Shown: one piece after another, positions 1 to 8,841 of the stretch
Layout of the letters: each line of letters begins with the position of its first letter
Position numbering within the stretch: the stretch's first letter is position 1
Source: a virus
DNA length: 43,857 bases
Strand: one strand, 5' to 3'
Virus record (IMG/VR): IMGVR_UViG_3300034021_000225
Span: 1 to 43,857 of that record
Program-made: the position numbers and the translations under genes
The notes under the pieces: generated by a model
Database searches by the model: none
Seen by the model: the letters and a program-made list of their open reading frames with translations, nothing else
Told to the model about the DNA's origin: nothing

Positions 1-61
1 GAAAAAGAGCCAAGAAGGCAAGAGTTTCGTAGGAAACTTTAAGACCAAGAAAGGTAAGCAT
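1..61 (-). CDS. Partial copy (N-terminus) of the 66-aa membrane protein
   Basis: This is the first 20 codons of the small membrane protein whose complete copy lies at 43591-43791. It is cut only by the left edge of the linearised assembly. It is not a second gene. Confidence 0.95.
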   Translation of the reverse strand, partial: MLTFLGLKVSYETLAFLALF

Positions 62-127
62 TTGGTGTTAGCGGCCTTGACCGCGAGAAAGTTTTTTGTT
101 GCCCTTGGGAAGGCTATGTTGTCCCTG
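1..127. repeat. Left copy of 127-bp terminal direct repeat
   Basis: Bases 1-127 are identical to 43731-43857. The length equals a k-mer size commonly used by short-read assemblers, so the repeat most likely marks a circularised assembly rather than the physical terminal repeat. It cuts through two genes: the start of the 66-aa membrane protein (positions 61 down to 1, complete at 43591-43791) and the end of the 43-aa basic protein. The non-redundant genome is therefore 43,730 bp. Confidence 0.97.
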
Positions 128-199
128 CCCTTGCCTTGTTTTCTTCGGAGGACCGGGAACGTGAACAACTTTATTTAAAGAACCCTTTGGTTTAGCCAT
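68..199 (-). CDS. Small basic late protein, 43 aa
   Basis: A 43-residue, Lys/Arg/Gly/Pro-rich protein beginning MAKPKGSLNK and ending KLSRGQGR. It lies between the 83-aa coiled-coil gene (start 17 bp before this ATG) and the 66-aa membrane protein gene in the late region. It has no hydrophobic segment and few acidic residues, so nucleic-acid or capsid contact is plausible, but no domain is recognised. The only ATG that fits the gap was chosen. Small basic proteins of this style recur in this phage (see 39928-40062 and 41986-42138). Function unknown. Confidence 0.75.
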   Translation of the reverse strand: MAKPKGSLNKVVHVPGPPKKTRQGQGQHSLPKGNKKLSRGQGR

Positions 200-215
200 T
201 TAAGTTTATTAAAAT

Positions 216-467
216 TTACTGCTCTTCTAGTTCGGCAAGTTGATCTGCAATCACATCACGAATGATAATCGACTTGAGCTGTTCGGTTTTGTGCTCCTCC
301 AGCAAGGTTGCAAGGCGATCTCGAAATGCAATCATAACAGCATTGTCAGCGTACTCAGCGTTAATTTTAAGAATGGCGCGAGAGTAATTATCAATGTTAA
401 TCTGATAATTTAGCACTTCATCTTCACGAATTGCTAAAGCAGATCGCAGGTTTTCAATTTTGTTCAT
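216..467 (-). CDS. Hypothetical coiled-coil protein, 83 aa
   Basis: The protein is almost entirely predicted amphipathic helix: it begins MNKIENLRSALAIREDEV and ends DQLAELEEQ, with regularly spaced Leu, Ile and charged residues typical of a coiled coil. There is no signal peptide or membrane segment. It starts 5 bp after the propeller gene stops, so it belongs to the late transcript that also carries the tail fibre. A virion-associated or chaperone role is possible from context. No family was recognised. Confidence 0.75.
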   Translation of the reverse strand: MNKIENLRSALAIREDEVLNYQINIDNYSRAILKINAEYADNAVMIAFRDRLATLLEEHKTEQLKSIIIRDVIADQLAELEEQ

Positions 468-472
468 GGTGC

Positions 473-1588
473 TTAAGGGGAAAAATCAATGCCACGAGAG
501 GATCCTGTTGGCAAGGTGGCTGGATCAGCGTATTTAACTCCGAACCCAGATGCAGACCAGGGATATGCACTGACATAGGGGCTGCTATCGTGAGCAACAG
601 CAATAGTAGAACCGTCAGGGCTGAAAGTTACACCGTAACCTTGACCAGCAGGCATCGTCGCTGGATCAGAATACAAGGTTCCAAATCCAGAACCAGACCA
701 AGAATAGACACTAATAGTTCTAGCGCCCAATGGTCCTTGATGAACCATTGCAATAGCCGTGCCATCTGGACTAAAAGCCGCGCCTAAAACAGGAGCAGGC
801 AACGATGAGGCTGGATTAGCGTATTTAGTGCCAAACCCAGAAGACCAGGGGTAGGCGGCGATTCGGCCAGTGCCACCATCCCCTATAACAATAGCATTAC
901 CGCTTGGATTAAATGTAACACATTGTCCATTTCCGGTAGGTAAACTTGCTGGATCACTGTACTTAGTTCCAAATCCAGAGGACCAAGGATAGACGCTAAT
1001 AAACGGGGTTGTATTATGAGCTACAGCGATATCATTACCGCTTGGGCTAAAGACAACACCATTTCCAGTTCCAGTGGGCAAAGTTGATGGGTCACTGTAT
1101 TTAGTGCCAAACCCAGAAGATGACCAAGGAAAAGCCGTAACGTAAGGTGAACCTTCATGTGCTACGGCAATGTCATTTCCACTTGGACTAAACGCTACAC
1201 TGGTTGGGTTATTAGCTGGCAACCCTACTGGATTGCTGTATTTAACACCAAATCCATTGGACCAGCGATAGGCAGTAACCCGTGGAGAAGCTCCGTGTGC
1301 TACGGCAATGTCATTCCCATTTGGATGAAATTTTACCTGCCTAGCATTACCTGTCGGCAAAACAGCTGGATTTGAACATTTAACCCCAAAACCTAAAAAC
1401 CATGGATAAACATGCACATAAGGAGTTGCAAACATTGCAACCGCAAGGTATCCACTATACGGGAAGGTTGGCTGTGGAATTGATTGGGCTTTGACGTTTA
1501 AAGATGCCCCGCTAGGTTTTTGTAAAGTCACCTTTCCGGGAACATAGGTCAGCCCGTCGTCGTAACCAGGCCGCCAAACTAATGTCAT
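473..1588 (-). CDS. Seven-bladed beta-propeller protein, tail-associated (predicted)
   Basis: 371 aa. A leader of about 50 residues is followed by seven tandem repeats of about 46 residues. Each repeat reads roughly P-x-V-x-x-YPWS, FGxKYSxPxxLP, then VxFSPSGNDIAVAH. The last repeat stops at GIDFSP, so its missing strand can be supplied by the first repeat (YLAVAMFATPYVHVY), the usual ring closure of a propeller. Similar WD-like repeats are familiar in marine cyanophage hypothetical proteins (recall, not checked). The gene follows the 89-aa gene with an ATGA overlap (1585-1588) and lies two genes after the tail fibre. I infer a virion surface or receptor-contact role. No enzyme motif is visible. 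Confidence 0.8.
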   Translation of the reverse strand: MTLVWRPGYDDGLTYVPGKVTLQKPSGASLNVKAQSIPQPTFPYSGYLAVAMFATPYVHVYPWFLGFGVKCSNPAVLPTGNARQVKFHPNGNDIAVAHGASPRVTAYRWSNGFGVKYSNPVGLPANNPTSVAFSPSGNDIAVAHEGSPYVTAFPWSSSGFGTKYSDPSTLPTGTGNGVVFSPSGNDIAVAHNTTPFISVYPWSSGFGTKYSDPASLPTGNGQCVTFNPSGNAIVIGDGGTGRIAAYPWSSGFGTKYANPASSLPAPVLGAAFSPDGTAIAMVHQGPLGARTISVYSWSGSGFGTLYSDPATMPAGQGYGVTFSPDGSTIAVAHDSSPYVSAYPWSASGFGVKYADPATLPTGSSRGIDFSP

Positions 1589-1854
1589 GCTTCTGACTCC
1601 TGCCCTTCTTCGGGCTCAGGCAGTGGATCGACATAGCCAAACGGCTTACCGTCAGCCCTGAACTGAGGATCAACAGGACCTGCGTAATAAGGGCCAACTT
1701 TATAAAGCTCAGCGCGTTGGCGGACAGTTTCCACCACGCTGCCAGCAAAATATTCTTCAGGGGTGGTAGCACTGACGCTACCTTGGACAAGGCTAAATTC
1801 CGCTACTAGGGCAGGCAGCAGTTCGTCGGGGATGTTAAGAATGAATTGGGCCAT
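1585..1854 (-). CDS. Hypothetical tail-region protein, 89 aa
   Basis: A small acidic protein beginning MAQFILNIPDELLPAL and ending with a Pro/Glu-rich tail (PLPEPEEGQESEA). It is sandwiched between the tail fibre gene (which ends at 1864) and the propeller gene, with a 4-bp ATGA overlap to the latter. This suggests translational coupling and a role in the same structure, for example as an assembly factor or fibre cap. No domain is recognised and there is no membrane segment. Confidence 0.8.
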   Translation of the reverse strand: MAQFILNIPDELLPALVAEFSLVQGSVSATTPEEYFAGSVVETVRQRAELYKVGPYYAGPVDPQFRADGKPFGYVDPLPEPEEGQESEA

Positions 1855-1863
1855 GATGCCTCC

Positions 1864-4797
1864 TTAGGATTTAATGATAGCGAAACCAATAACAATGGCT
1901 TCACTAAGAGAGCCCGCAGTGATGTTGCGGACGTTGATGGTGGCTGAACCAGCAGCAGCTTGGGCATTAAGTAAATAAGACCCAGCCGTACCAGCACTAA
2001 CGTGATTCAAGATCAATACGTCGTTTGCAGCAATAGAACTATTTGTTAAGGTAAATGAAACGGTTGTACTTGCAGACAATGCTGCGCCGTTCATCGTAAT
2101 TCGTCCACATGGAGCATCAAGCGTCACCCCCGTGCTTTTGTTAGTTGCCTGAGTAACATTACCGCTGCCAGCTGTGTATCCAAATGTGCCAGTTGATACA
2201 TCATAACCCAAATTTCCACCAGCTTGAACTCCTGCATTATTGTAGGTTACTTGCCCAGAGCTGCCTGCAACAAGCGCGACAGTGCCAGTAGCATTGGGAA
2301 ATGTGATTGTGCGGTTGGCAGTAGCCGTGACCGATTGAATTGTAGTGGCAAAGGTGCCACCGTCATCAAGGTTGATGTCACCAGGAATTTCCAATTCATC
2401 ATTAATGGAATCCCAAAGAAATCCGGTAACATCTCCTAGTTGTCCGGCTCCATCATTAATTTGAATGGATCCAGCAATACCAGCAGGCGTTGCGCCGCCA
2501 ACAGAACCCCATTGTGAACCATCATAGCCCTCAAAGCTTCCGTCAGTACTGTTAAAGCGGAAGTAACCAGCACTGGGGCTAGCGTCACGTTGAACCGTGG
2601 TGCCAGTAGGAATGATAGCCGAACCAACCGCACTGGTCTTCTGAACGCCACTAGAAGCAGCAGCAGGAATGGTTACGACACCAGTCTTTTGATCAACAAT
2701 AAAGGTATCACCAACCTTAAACTTACCGTTTTGGTCCGTGCTAGATTGCCATACCTTACCATTATTAAGGTTCTTTACTTGATTGGCTTCAACAGCCACA
2801 CCACCATAATCAGGAAGACCACGATAGTCCGTACCAGAACCAACGTATTCAAACGTATGGCCACCGGTACTAATTATAGACCGAAGGAAGAACCTTACGG
2901 TAGTTCCATTGGTTAGTTGTGCAATCAAACCAAGGTTAATACTAAGATCAGCCGGATCTGGATTAGAAATGGTTACATCATATCCAGCACCATTAATGGC
3001 ACTACTCAGGATTGGATAGATCGTACCACCCGTACCGTTAGCATTACCACCAATTTGGACAAGCATGTTATCCAAAGGACGTGGATTGGTTTGATCACCA
3101 TGCCACGACGCATCAGGCGTTGTCCCCGAAATGGTAAAGGTAATCTGACCTGCGTTGGTCGTACCGTTAGCAGTGGCGGTAAAGATGTTCGTAGGACTCT
3201 TACCATCAGCAATCAAACCATACTCACCAAAGTCAGTGGTACAGTTACTTAGGTTAAGTTGACCACCATTAAGAGACTTGGCGTGATACTTACAGAACGT
3301 ACCAAAGAACGAAACAAGTTGAGCATACCCATTATTGGTACACAGAACCCCCGGACCATTAAGAAGGATCTGGGTGAACGAGTCCACCACCATACTCCGC
3401 AGTGGACTGGTGATGATAGGCACATCCCCATCAATCAACAAACCACCACCGGTTGGAGCCGATGTTTGGTCACCACCAAGGCCAGAAGATGGCAGGTTAG
3501 TCTGGTCGTACTTAACTGAGTTATCAATGCCAGAGTCAGCAAAGTTAGTACAGTTTTGAATGTACGGACTCTTCTTAATAAATGCGTTATTGTAAAAAGC
3601 TACAGCCCAACCTTGGTTGGCAGGAAGGCCATACGTAGCTCCAGGGTCCAACGCATTAGCACCAGCAGTACCACTTGCCTTAAGACCAACAAAGGTCATG
3701 TTAGCAAGCAACGTACCACTGTTGACCTCAAACATCGTGTTTGTTTCAGTAGCCTGGGTAGGCTGAACAAAACAACTACGAAGAGCAGTACCAACAATAG
3801 AGACATTCTCACGTTGGATTTGAATTGGAAGGGTTTCCTGATAAACACCAGGAGCCACAACAATCAAACTACCATCACCATTATTGGCGTTAATCAGATC
3901 AACAGCACGCTTAATGGAACGCAGAGGCGCTTGAGGAAGGAAACCCGTCACATCAACAGCATCACTACCGTTGGTGGCATCCACATAACGAACAATGGTG
4001 GCGGTAGTAGGACTATACGGCTGTCCAACAGCCACAAGCCGCCAGCTGCTGCCATCATAAATACGATGCTCTTGATTACCAGGCGTAATATTGAGCCACT
4101 GCTTACCAACCTGAGTAGTGGTGGGTTGCGTGGTACTCACGATCACGTCATGCCGTTCTGCAATAGCAGCAGCAGTAGCAACATAAGCATCACCCCAACT
4201 TGGAAGTTGAGCAATCTGTTCGGCTGCGGTGATGACGTCTGCTGGTTTAATGCGATCAAAGTCAACCGACCCAGCACTTAACCCAACAGTGATCTGACCA
4301 GAACCAGGAGTATTATCGGAAATGGAAACTCCATCTGCTCCAAAAATATCTCCAGTCAAAGCTAGGTCAATTTTAGAATCAACACGTTGATCAATTGATT
4401 GAGTAGTGGCAATATAAGCATCACTAGATACCCATGCCTCTACGGATTCAATCGTTTGATCTGTGTTATTCCAACTATTATCAATTAGCTCTTGACGAGT
4501 ATAAAGGGCTTGATCGAAATTGTCATTCAGATCAGAGGCCCTAATGGACGACCCAGGAAAGAAGGTAGCTGCGTTGGTGTCGTTAGCAGTAGTACGTTGA
4601 ATGTAAACTTTAGCTCCATTGCTAGGAGCAGCTACAAATTCAATTGTGGTGGCGTTGGCAAAGAAATATTGAGTTGTAATGGTCTGAAGAGCGCCATTTA
4701 CATAGACGTCTACATCAGCTGAATCAATGTATGGAAAGGTAATGGAAAATAGTTTGTTAGAACCATTCCCCGTGTAAGTGTTGCTAGTGATTGCCAT
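1864..4797 (-). CDS. Tail fibre / tailspike, T7 gp17-like N-terminus with beta-helix body
   Basis: 977 aa. Residues 1 to about 130 match the T7 tail-fibre N-terminal domain that docks on the tail (MAITSNTYTGNGS, then FPYIDSADVDVYVNG, SSIRASDLNDNF). From about residue 280 there is a right-handed beta-helix-like region (APLRSIKRAVDLI, VVAPGVYQETLPIQ, ENVSIVGTALRSC), as in pectate-lyase-type tailspikes. The rest is Gly/Thr/Asn-rich beta repeats ending in a compact hydrophobic C-terminus that may trimerise. It is the probable receptor-binding protein. It starts 3 bp after the large internal virion gene. Whether it has depolymerase activity cannot be told from sequence. Confidence 0.88.
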   Translation of the reverse strand: MAITSNTYTGNGSNKLFSITFPYIDSADVDVYVNGALQTITTQYFFANATTIEFVAAPSNGAKVYIQRTTANDTNAATFFPGSSIRASDLNDNFDQALYTRQELIDNSWNNTDQTIESVEAWVSSDAYIATTQSIDQRVDSKIDLALTGDIFGADGVSISDNTPGSGQITVGLSAGSVDFDRIKPADVITAAEQIAQLPSWGDAYVATAAAIAERHDVIVSTTQPTTTQVGKQWLNITPGNQEHRIYDGSSWRLVAVGQPYSPTTATIVRYVDATNGSDAVDVTGFLPQAPLRSIKRAVDLINANNGDGSLIVVAPGVYQETLPIQIQRENVSIVGTALRSCFVQPTQATETNTMFEVNSGTLLANMTFVGLKASGTAGANALDPGATYGLPANQGWAVAFYNNAFIKKSPYIQNCTNFADSGIDNSVKYDQTNLPSSGLGGDQTSAPTGGGLLIDGDVPIITSPLRSMVVDSFTQILLNGPGVLCTNNGYAQLVSFFGTFCKYHAKSLNGGQLNLSNCTTDFGEYGLIADGKSPTNIFTATANGTTNAGQITFTISGTTPDASWHGDQTNPRPLDNMLVQIGGNANGTGGTIYPILSSAINGAGYDVTISNPDPADLSINLGLIAQLTNGTTVRFFLRSIISTGGHTFEYVGSGTDYRGLPDYGGVAVEANQVKNLNNGKVWQSSTDQNGKFKVGDTFIVDQKTGVVTIPAAASSGVQKTSAVGSAIIPTGTTVQRDASPSAGYFRFNSTDGSFEGYDGSQWGSVGGATPAGIAGSIQINDGAGQLGDVTGFLWDSINDELEIPGDINLDDGGTFATTIQSVTATANRTITFPNATGTVALVAGSSGQVTYNNAGVQAGGNLGYDVSTGTFGYTAGSGNVTQATNKSTGVTLDAPCGRITMNGAALSASTTVSFTLTNSSIAANDVLILNHVSAGTAGSYLLNAQAAAGSATINVRNITAGSLSEAIVIGFAIIKS

Positions 4798-4800
4798 CTG

Positions 4801-7800
4801 TTAGAAATTCAAAATGGTTTCTATTCGTTTCTTATTGATTGCATCCAGTTCCTGTGCATTTACTTTAGGAGCAGTGGCACTTCCGCCATAAATGCCTGCT
4901 TTAAATTGAGCTGTGGTGATGTTTTTTTCACGTACTTGACTAGCAAAGTCATCCACGTTTTCAGCTTCTAGACGTGCAAATGCAACGGCCTTTGCCTTTT
5001 TAAAAGCCTTTGCAATTTCAAGATAATACCTAGGTTGAGTGGTTTCATCATTTGGATTAAATGGACGATTCTTAAACTCATCCATATCATCCTTGAACCA
5101 CTGCTGCTTGTTTAAATTAACAAGATCCTTACGCAGTCCAGCTTTATACATTTCTTTACGAACAAAGTTTTTCTGCTCTGCCGTAAGAGAAACACCTTTA
5201 TAACTATCAAGTTTATCATTCCAGTTGTAACGTGCCTTCATCAGCATGTTTTTAACCGGATCCTCTTCTTTAACAGCGACCTCAAATGGCATGTTGGCGT
5301 TCCAAACATTACCGTTGGGGTTTTTCATCTGTTGCCCAGTAAGAATGTCAATCTTGGATGGCATCATGTTTCTCAGAAATGGTGTATTGCCTTGAAACAC
5401 CCGTTGCCATTCATTATCGTATTCCCGTTGGTACGGATCAAAAGCATTGGCAAATCCCCTCACAGAACCAGACAGAGGAACTGCGGAACTAAAAGCAAAA
5501 TTTGCCATCATCTTTTCAATCTTTTGGGGTGACATATTGTCAATGTCAATGAAAGATGCTAGAGCTTCAAAGTTAGCAAAGTAAGATTTCTCTGTAAAAC
5601 TAGCAGCAATAGCAAGAGTCATTTGAGTAGCAAAGCGCTCCATGAGCACTTGGCCGCCAACATCCTCCTTGAACAGTGACGCCCATTGAGCGATATCTGT
5701 TGCAGCAGCAATAATGTTATTAAGAGGTTCAATAGCATTATAAGAGATGTAGACATTTCCGTATGGATTAAACGATCTCGGACGAATACCTAAATCTTGC
5801 CACCGTTTCCGTTCTGCTGGATCAACAGGAAGATTACCAGTAAAGCGGCCAGTAGTTCCCAAAAGAAATGCGCTAGTAAATACAAAAGCCCCAATGGCCA
5901 TTCGACCTTCAATTTCAGCCACCATCAATTCATCACCGCTTGCCACAGCATCAGCATATTTCTTGCTGAATTTATGGGTCAATGGAACAAATTCCAGCTG
6001 ATACTTCATTAGGTTAGCAGGAGTCCTAATAAAGGGAACCAAGAATTTAGCGAAGGGCACAGCCTCTACCATGCCCGAAAGCATGTTAATTGCCTTACCT
6101 GGATCGTCTTGGAACGTGCCAATTTCAGTATAAACTGCCAAACCCTTGTCAAGGATTTTACCAGTAGATGGATCAATATACTTAGAGTATTTCTCCATGT
6201 ACTTGTCCAAAAATTCAGCCCGCTGGGAAACATTAGGTGCTTCATTAAAAGCATCCATTGTGGCCATCTGAGCAATCCGTTGACGAGCAATAATGGTCTT
6301 CATGAAATCATCAGTAGAAGTCAGAAGACGACCAGGCCAGTCCATAACAGGAGATTGCCCAAAACGCATGGTAAACTTAGCAAAACCCACAGCCAATTCT
6401 TCCTGCGGATTTTTAGCCATAGTTTCCATCATAGCGATGGTCTTTTCAAGTTCAGCCTGTTCAATGATCTGCTGACTAGTTCCCGTAATAGACATACGAG
6501 AATCCCAAGTAATTTTACTGACTCGCCAGGCTTCACTCAGGGATGATGCAATTGAATTCAATCCAGCAAGACCAGCTTGAACTTGAGCTTCATTGCCACC
6601 AGGAAGTTTTCCACGAAGAGCAATAGCAGCCGGATCCAAAAACACACGAATAATACCAGAAGTGTTACGAGCTGCGGTTTTAAATCCAGACAGAATATTA
6701 TTCATAAAGATGTGTTCAGCACCCTTATGCCAAATATTAAAAGCCGCCTTGCTAAAGCGCATTGTTTTAGCAGGATCTCCTCCTGCCAATACCATAGCCC
6801 GGACTAACGTTCTGAATTCTTCTTGTGCTTGAGGGTCACCTTTACGGGAAAGGTTTTTAATATTATCGGCCCATTTTTTAACGGCACCATACGTCAACTC
6901 GTCAGAGGCTTTAATATCCTCAATAACTTGACGTTCACCAGAAAATGCAGCCTTAATACGAGCCTTAAAGCCTTGCAAAGAGGAGCCAGTATACTGAGCA
7001 CTCTCTTTATAAATGCCAAGAAGGCCAACAAACCTATCAATCAGACGATCATAATTATTGATACCACCAATGCCAGAATAGTCAAGCTCTTCAGCAGCAT
7101 AAGCAATATCATAAATCTTAGATGTGAAGTCCCCAATTAGTGCTTTAACAGCAGCAGCACCTTCCACGTTTGCAAAGGTTTGCCGACTGCCAAGATCCAC
7201 AAGTCCACCACCAGCATTAGCAATGGCTTTGAGCATCTCTTTATCACTTAGTTCTTCATCAAGATTTTTAAAGACATCAGCCACATCATTGTAGATACGT
7301 TCCGCAGCTACTTTAATCTGATCTATGGTCTTACCAGTACGCCTGGCAATGTCCTCAAAATCAATTTTGCTACTAAATTCATCAATAATAGATTTGAAGT
7401 TACCATCAAAGTTATTGATTTTATTTTGAGCATCCGTAAAGACATAGTTGCTACCACCAGATCTCAGAACACGACCAGTGCCATCATCAGCTTCTTCAAC
7501 AAGAATTTGATCAGCTACAACTTTAGAAGGTGGATCGGATTTACGGAATGTCGCTTGGGTTTCCCAATATTCACGCTTATCATCAGGATCTGCATTCCTA
7601 AAGAACTGGGCTTCTAGATCAGAGATTTCACTTTTGACATCATCAATCTCGCCTTTAATTCTCGTGATCTCATCAGCATCGGCCTCTGGATCTAGCCGGG
7701 ACAGTTGCTCATTGAGTTCTGCATCTTTATTAAGAGCAGCATTCATTTGAGTTTCGTTGGCTTCTGTCCACTTAACACGTTCCACTTCATTGTCAACTTC

Positions 7801-8766
7801 ATCTGACTTCATCAGTTCATCAGACTTGTCATCAATAGCCTTAACACCAGCAGCTAGAGCCTCATCATCAGAACCACCAGCAGCCTTAACAGCTTGGGCA
7901 GCCTTCTTACCAAAGACAAGAGCAACCAGACCATTACCAATGGCGTTTAGTGGTCCACCTTCAGCAGTAGAACGAAGTCGATTCACCCAAGGGTTATCAT
8001 CTTCTTTCGCTGCCAAGGCAAACATGAAGTTATCTCGAAACTTTTCAGGAACGAGATTTTGAACAGCATTACTAACGTTACCAGAACGAGGATCTGTAAG
8101 AATAAAATCAGCAACAGCACCAGGAATTAAACCTTCAGTAGCCAGACGTTTGGCTTTAGCGCCACGAAGGGCCATACCCTTCAACCCAGCAGGAACAGGA
8201 GAAGTTCCAAGTTTACCAGCAGGACCCAGGGCTTTTCCAGCCAATTTGGTTCCAATCAAAAAACTAGCAATGGTGGCTCCAGCTTTGCCAAGTTCAGTTT
8301 TAGGAGTGATGCCAAAGTCCCATGCGGCACGAAGGTACTCATCCTTACTTTTCCCTTGGTTAACAGTCAAATCCATAACGGCCTGACTGCCTACGTTTAG
8401 AACGCCCTCAGCCACGCCTGTAATGCCCTTTAAGAGCGTCCTACGTCCTTCTTGATAGAATTCAGCAGGACCTTCCAATGGAGTGCCTTTAAGGGGCTTA
8501 GGGATGTCCCCTGTTTGGGTAGCCGCTTGAACAAACTGTTGAATGCCTTTTGCTGGATTAACTGTCCGGGCATCAAGAGCTTTCTTGCGCTTTTTTTCTT
8601 CCAAGACAGCAGCATTCTGCCTTTCAATTTCAGCTTTTGCTTTGGCTTCCTTTTCTTCTAGTTCTTTTTTCTGTTTAAGAGCAAGGTCTTTTTGTGTTTT
8701 AAGATAGTATTCTGGTGATTTACCACTGACTTCTTCAGGGTTATCCAGAGGGCTCCATTCTGCCAT
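4801..8766 (-). CDS. Large internal virion protein (T7 gp16 position)
   Basis: 1321 aa. The N-terminal 70 residues are a Lys/Glu-rich coiled coil. Gly/Ala-rich helices follow (for example GATIASFLIGTKLAGKAL near residue 180), with further hydrophobic helices near FVFTSAFLLGTTGRF. Position between the lysozyme-bearing internal protein and the tail fibre, plus size, match T7 gp16, which is ejected with the DNA. I see no SLT transglycosylase motif at the N-terminus, unlike T7 gp16; in this phage the wall-cutting domain is in the neighbouring 1028-aa protein. Stretches are helical and repetitive, as expected for a channel-forming ejection protein. Confidence 0.8.
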   Translation of the reverse strand: MAEWSPLDNPEEVSGKSPEYYLKTQKDLALKQKKELEEKEAKAKAEIERQNAAVLEEKKRKKALDARTVNPAKGIQQFVQAATQTGDIPKPLKGTPLEGPAEFYQEGRRTLLKGITGVAEGVLNVGSQAVMDLTVNQGKSKDEYLRAAWDFGITPKTELGKAGATIASFLIGTKLAGKALGPAGKLGTSPVPAGLKGMALRGAKAKRLATEGLIPGAVADFILTDPRSGNVSNAVQNLVPEKFRDNFMFALAAKEDDNPWVNRLRSTAEGGPLNAIGNGLVALVFGKKAAQAVKAAGGSDDEALAAGVKAIDDKSDELMKSDEVDNEVERVKWTEANETQMNAALNKDAELNEQLSRLDPEADADEITRIKGEIDDVKSEISDLEAQFFRNADPDDKREYWETQATFRKSDPPSKVVADQILVEEADDGTGRVLRSGGSNYVFTDAQNKINNFDGNFKSIIDEFSSKIDFEDIARRTGKTIDQIKVAAERIYNDVADVFKNLDEELSDKEMLKAIANAGGGLVDLGSRQTFANVEGAAAVKALIGDFTSKIYDIAYAAEELDYSGIGGINNYDRLIDRFVGLLGIYKESAQYTGSSLQGFKARIKAAFSGERQVIEDIKASDELTYGAVKKWADNIKNLSRKGDPQAQEEFRTLVRAMVLAGGDPAKTMRFSKAAFNIWHKGAEHIFMNNILSGFKTAARNTSGIIRVFLDPAAIALRGKLPGGNEAQVQAGLAGLNSIASSLSEAWRVSKITWDSRMSITGTSQQIIEQAELEKTIAMMETMAKNPQEELAVGFAKFTMRFGQSPVMDWPGRLLTSTDDFMKTIIARQRIAQMATMDAFNEAPNVSQRAEFLDKYMEKYSKYIDPSTGKILDKGLAVYTEIGTFQDDPGKAINMLSGMVEAVPFAKFLVPFIRTPANLMKYQLEFVPLTHKFSKKYADAVASGDELMVAEIEGRMAIGAFVFTSAFLLGTTGRFTGNLPVDPAERKRWQDLGIRPRSFNPYGNVYISYNAIEPLNNIIAAATDIAQWASLFKEDVGGQVLMERFATQMTLAIAASFTEKSYFANFEALASFIDIDNMSPQKIEKMMANFAFSSAVPLSGSVRGFANAFDPYQREYDNEWQRVFQGNTPFLRNMMPSKIDILTGQQMKNPNGNVWNANMPFEVAVKEEDPVKNMLMKARYNWNDKLDSYKGVSLTAEQKNFVRKEMYKAGLRKDLVNLNKQQWFKDDMDEFKNRPFNPNDETTQPRYYLEIAKAFKKAKAVAFARLEAENVDDFASQVREKNITTAQFKAGIYGGSATAPKVNAQELDAINKKRIETILNF

Positions 8767-8790
8767 GTAAGTTAGTTCCCGCAGGAAAAT

Positions 8791-8832
8791 AAAAAAAGGT
8801 GGTGGGCTTAAACATTCGCAAATGAATAAGCC
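8791..8832 (-). terminator. Candidate intrinsic terminator between internal virion genes
   Basis: Minus-strand hairpin: GGCTTA pairs with TAAGCC (8827-8832 with 8805-8810), followed by a TT/TT internal loop and an inner CATT/AATG stem with a 4-base loop. After seven bases (8798-8804) comes a run of seven T (8791-8797). It lies within 10 bp of the stop of the 1028-aa gene. The gap between stem and T-run makes it weaker than a classical terminator, so partial read-through is likely. Confidence 0.5.
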
Positions 8833-8841
8833 TTAGTGGAA

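Noticed and set aside
3556-4281. Plus-strand ORF of 241 codons (also 40622..41239)
   Set aside because: Antisense shadows of the tail fibre gene and the Arg-rich gene; Ser/Thr/Asn/Arg-rich with no motif.
4801-8766. Possible N-terminal transglycosylase domain as in T7 gp16
   Set aside because: The first 100 residues are charged coiled coil, and no Glu-Ser or Gly-Leu-Met-Gln SLT motif is visible. The lysozyme-type domain is in the neighbouring protein instead.
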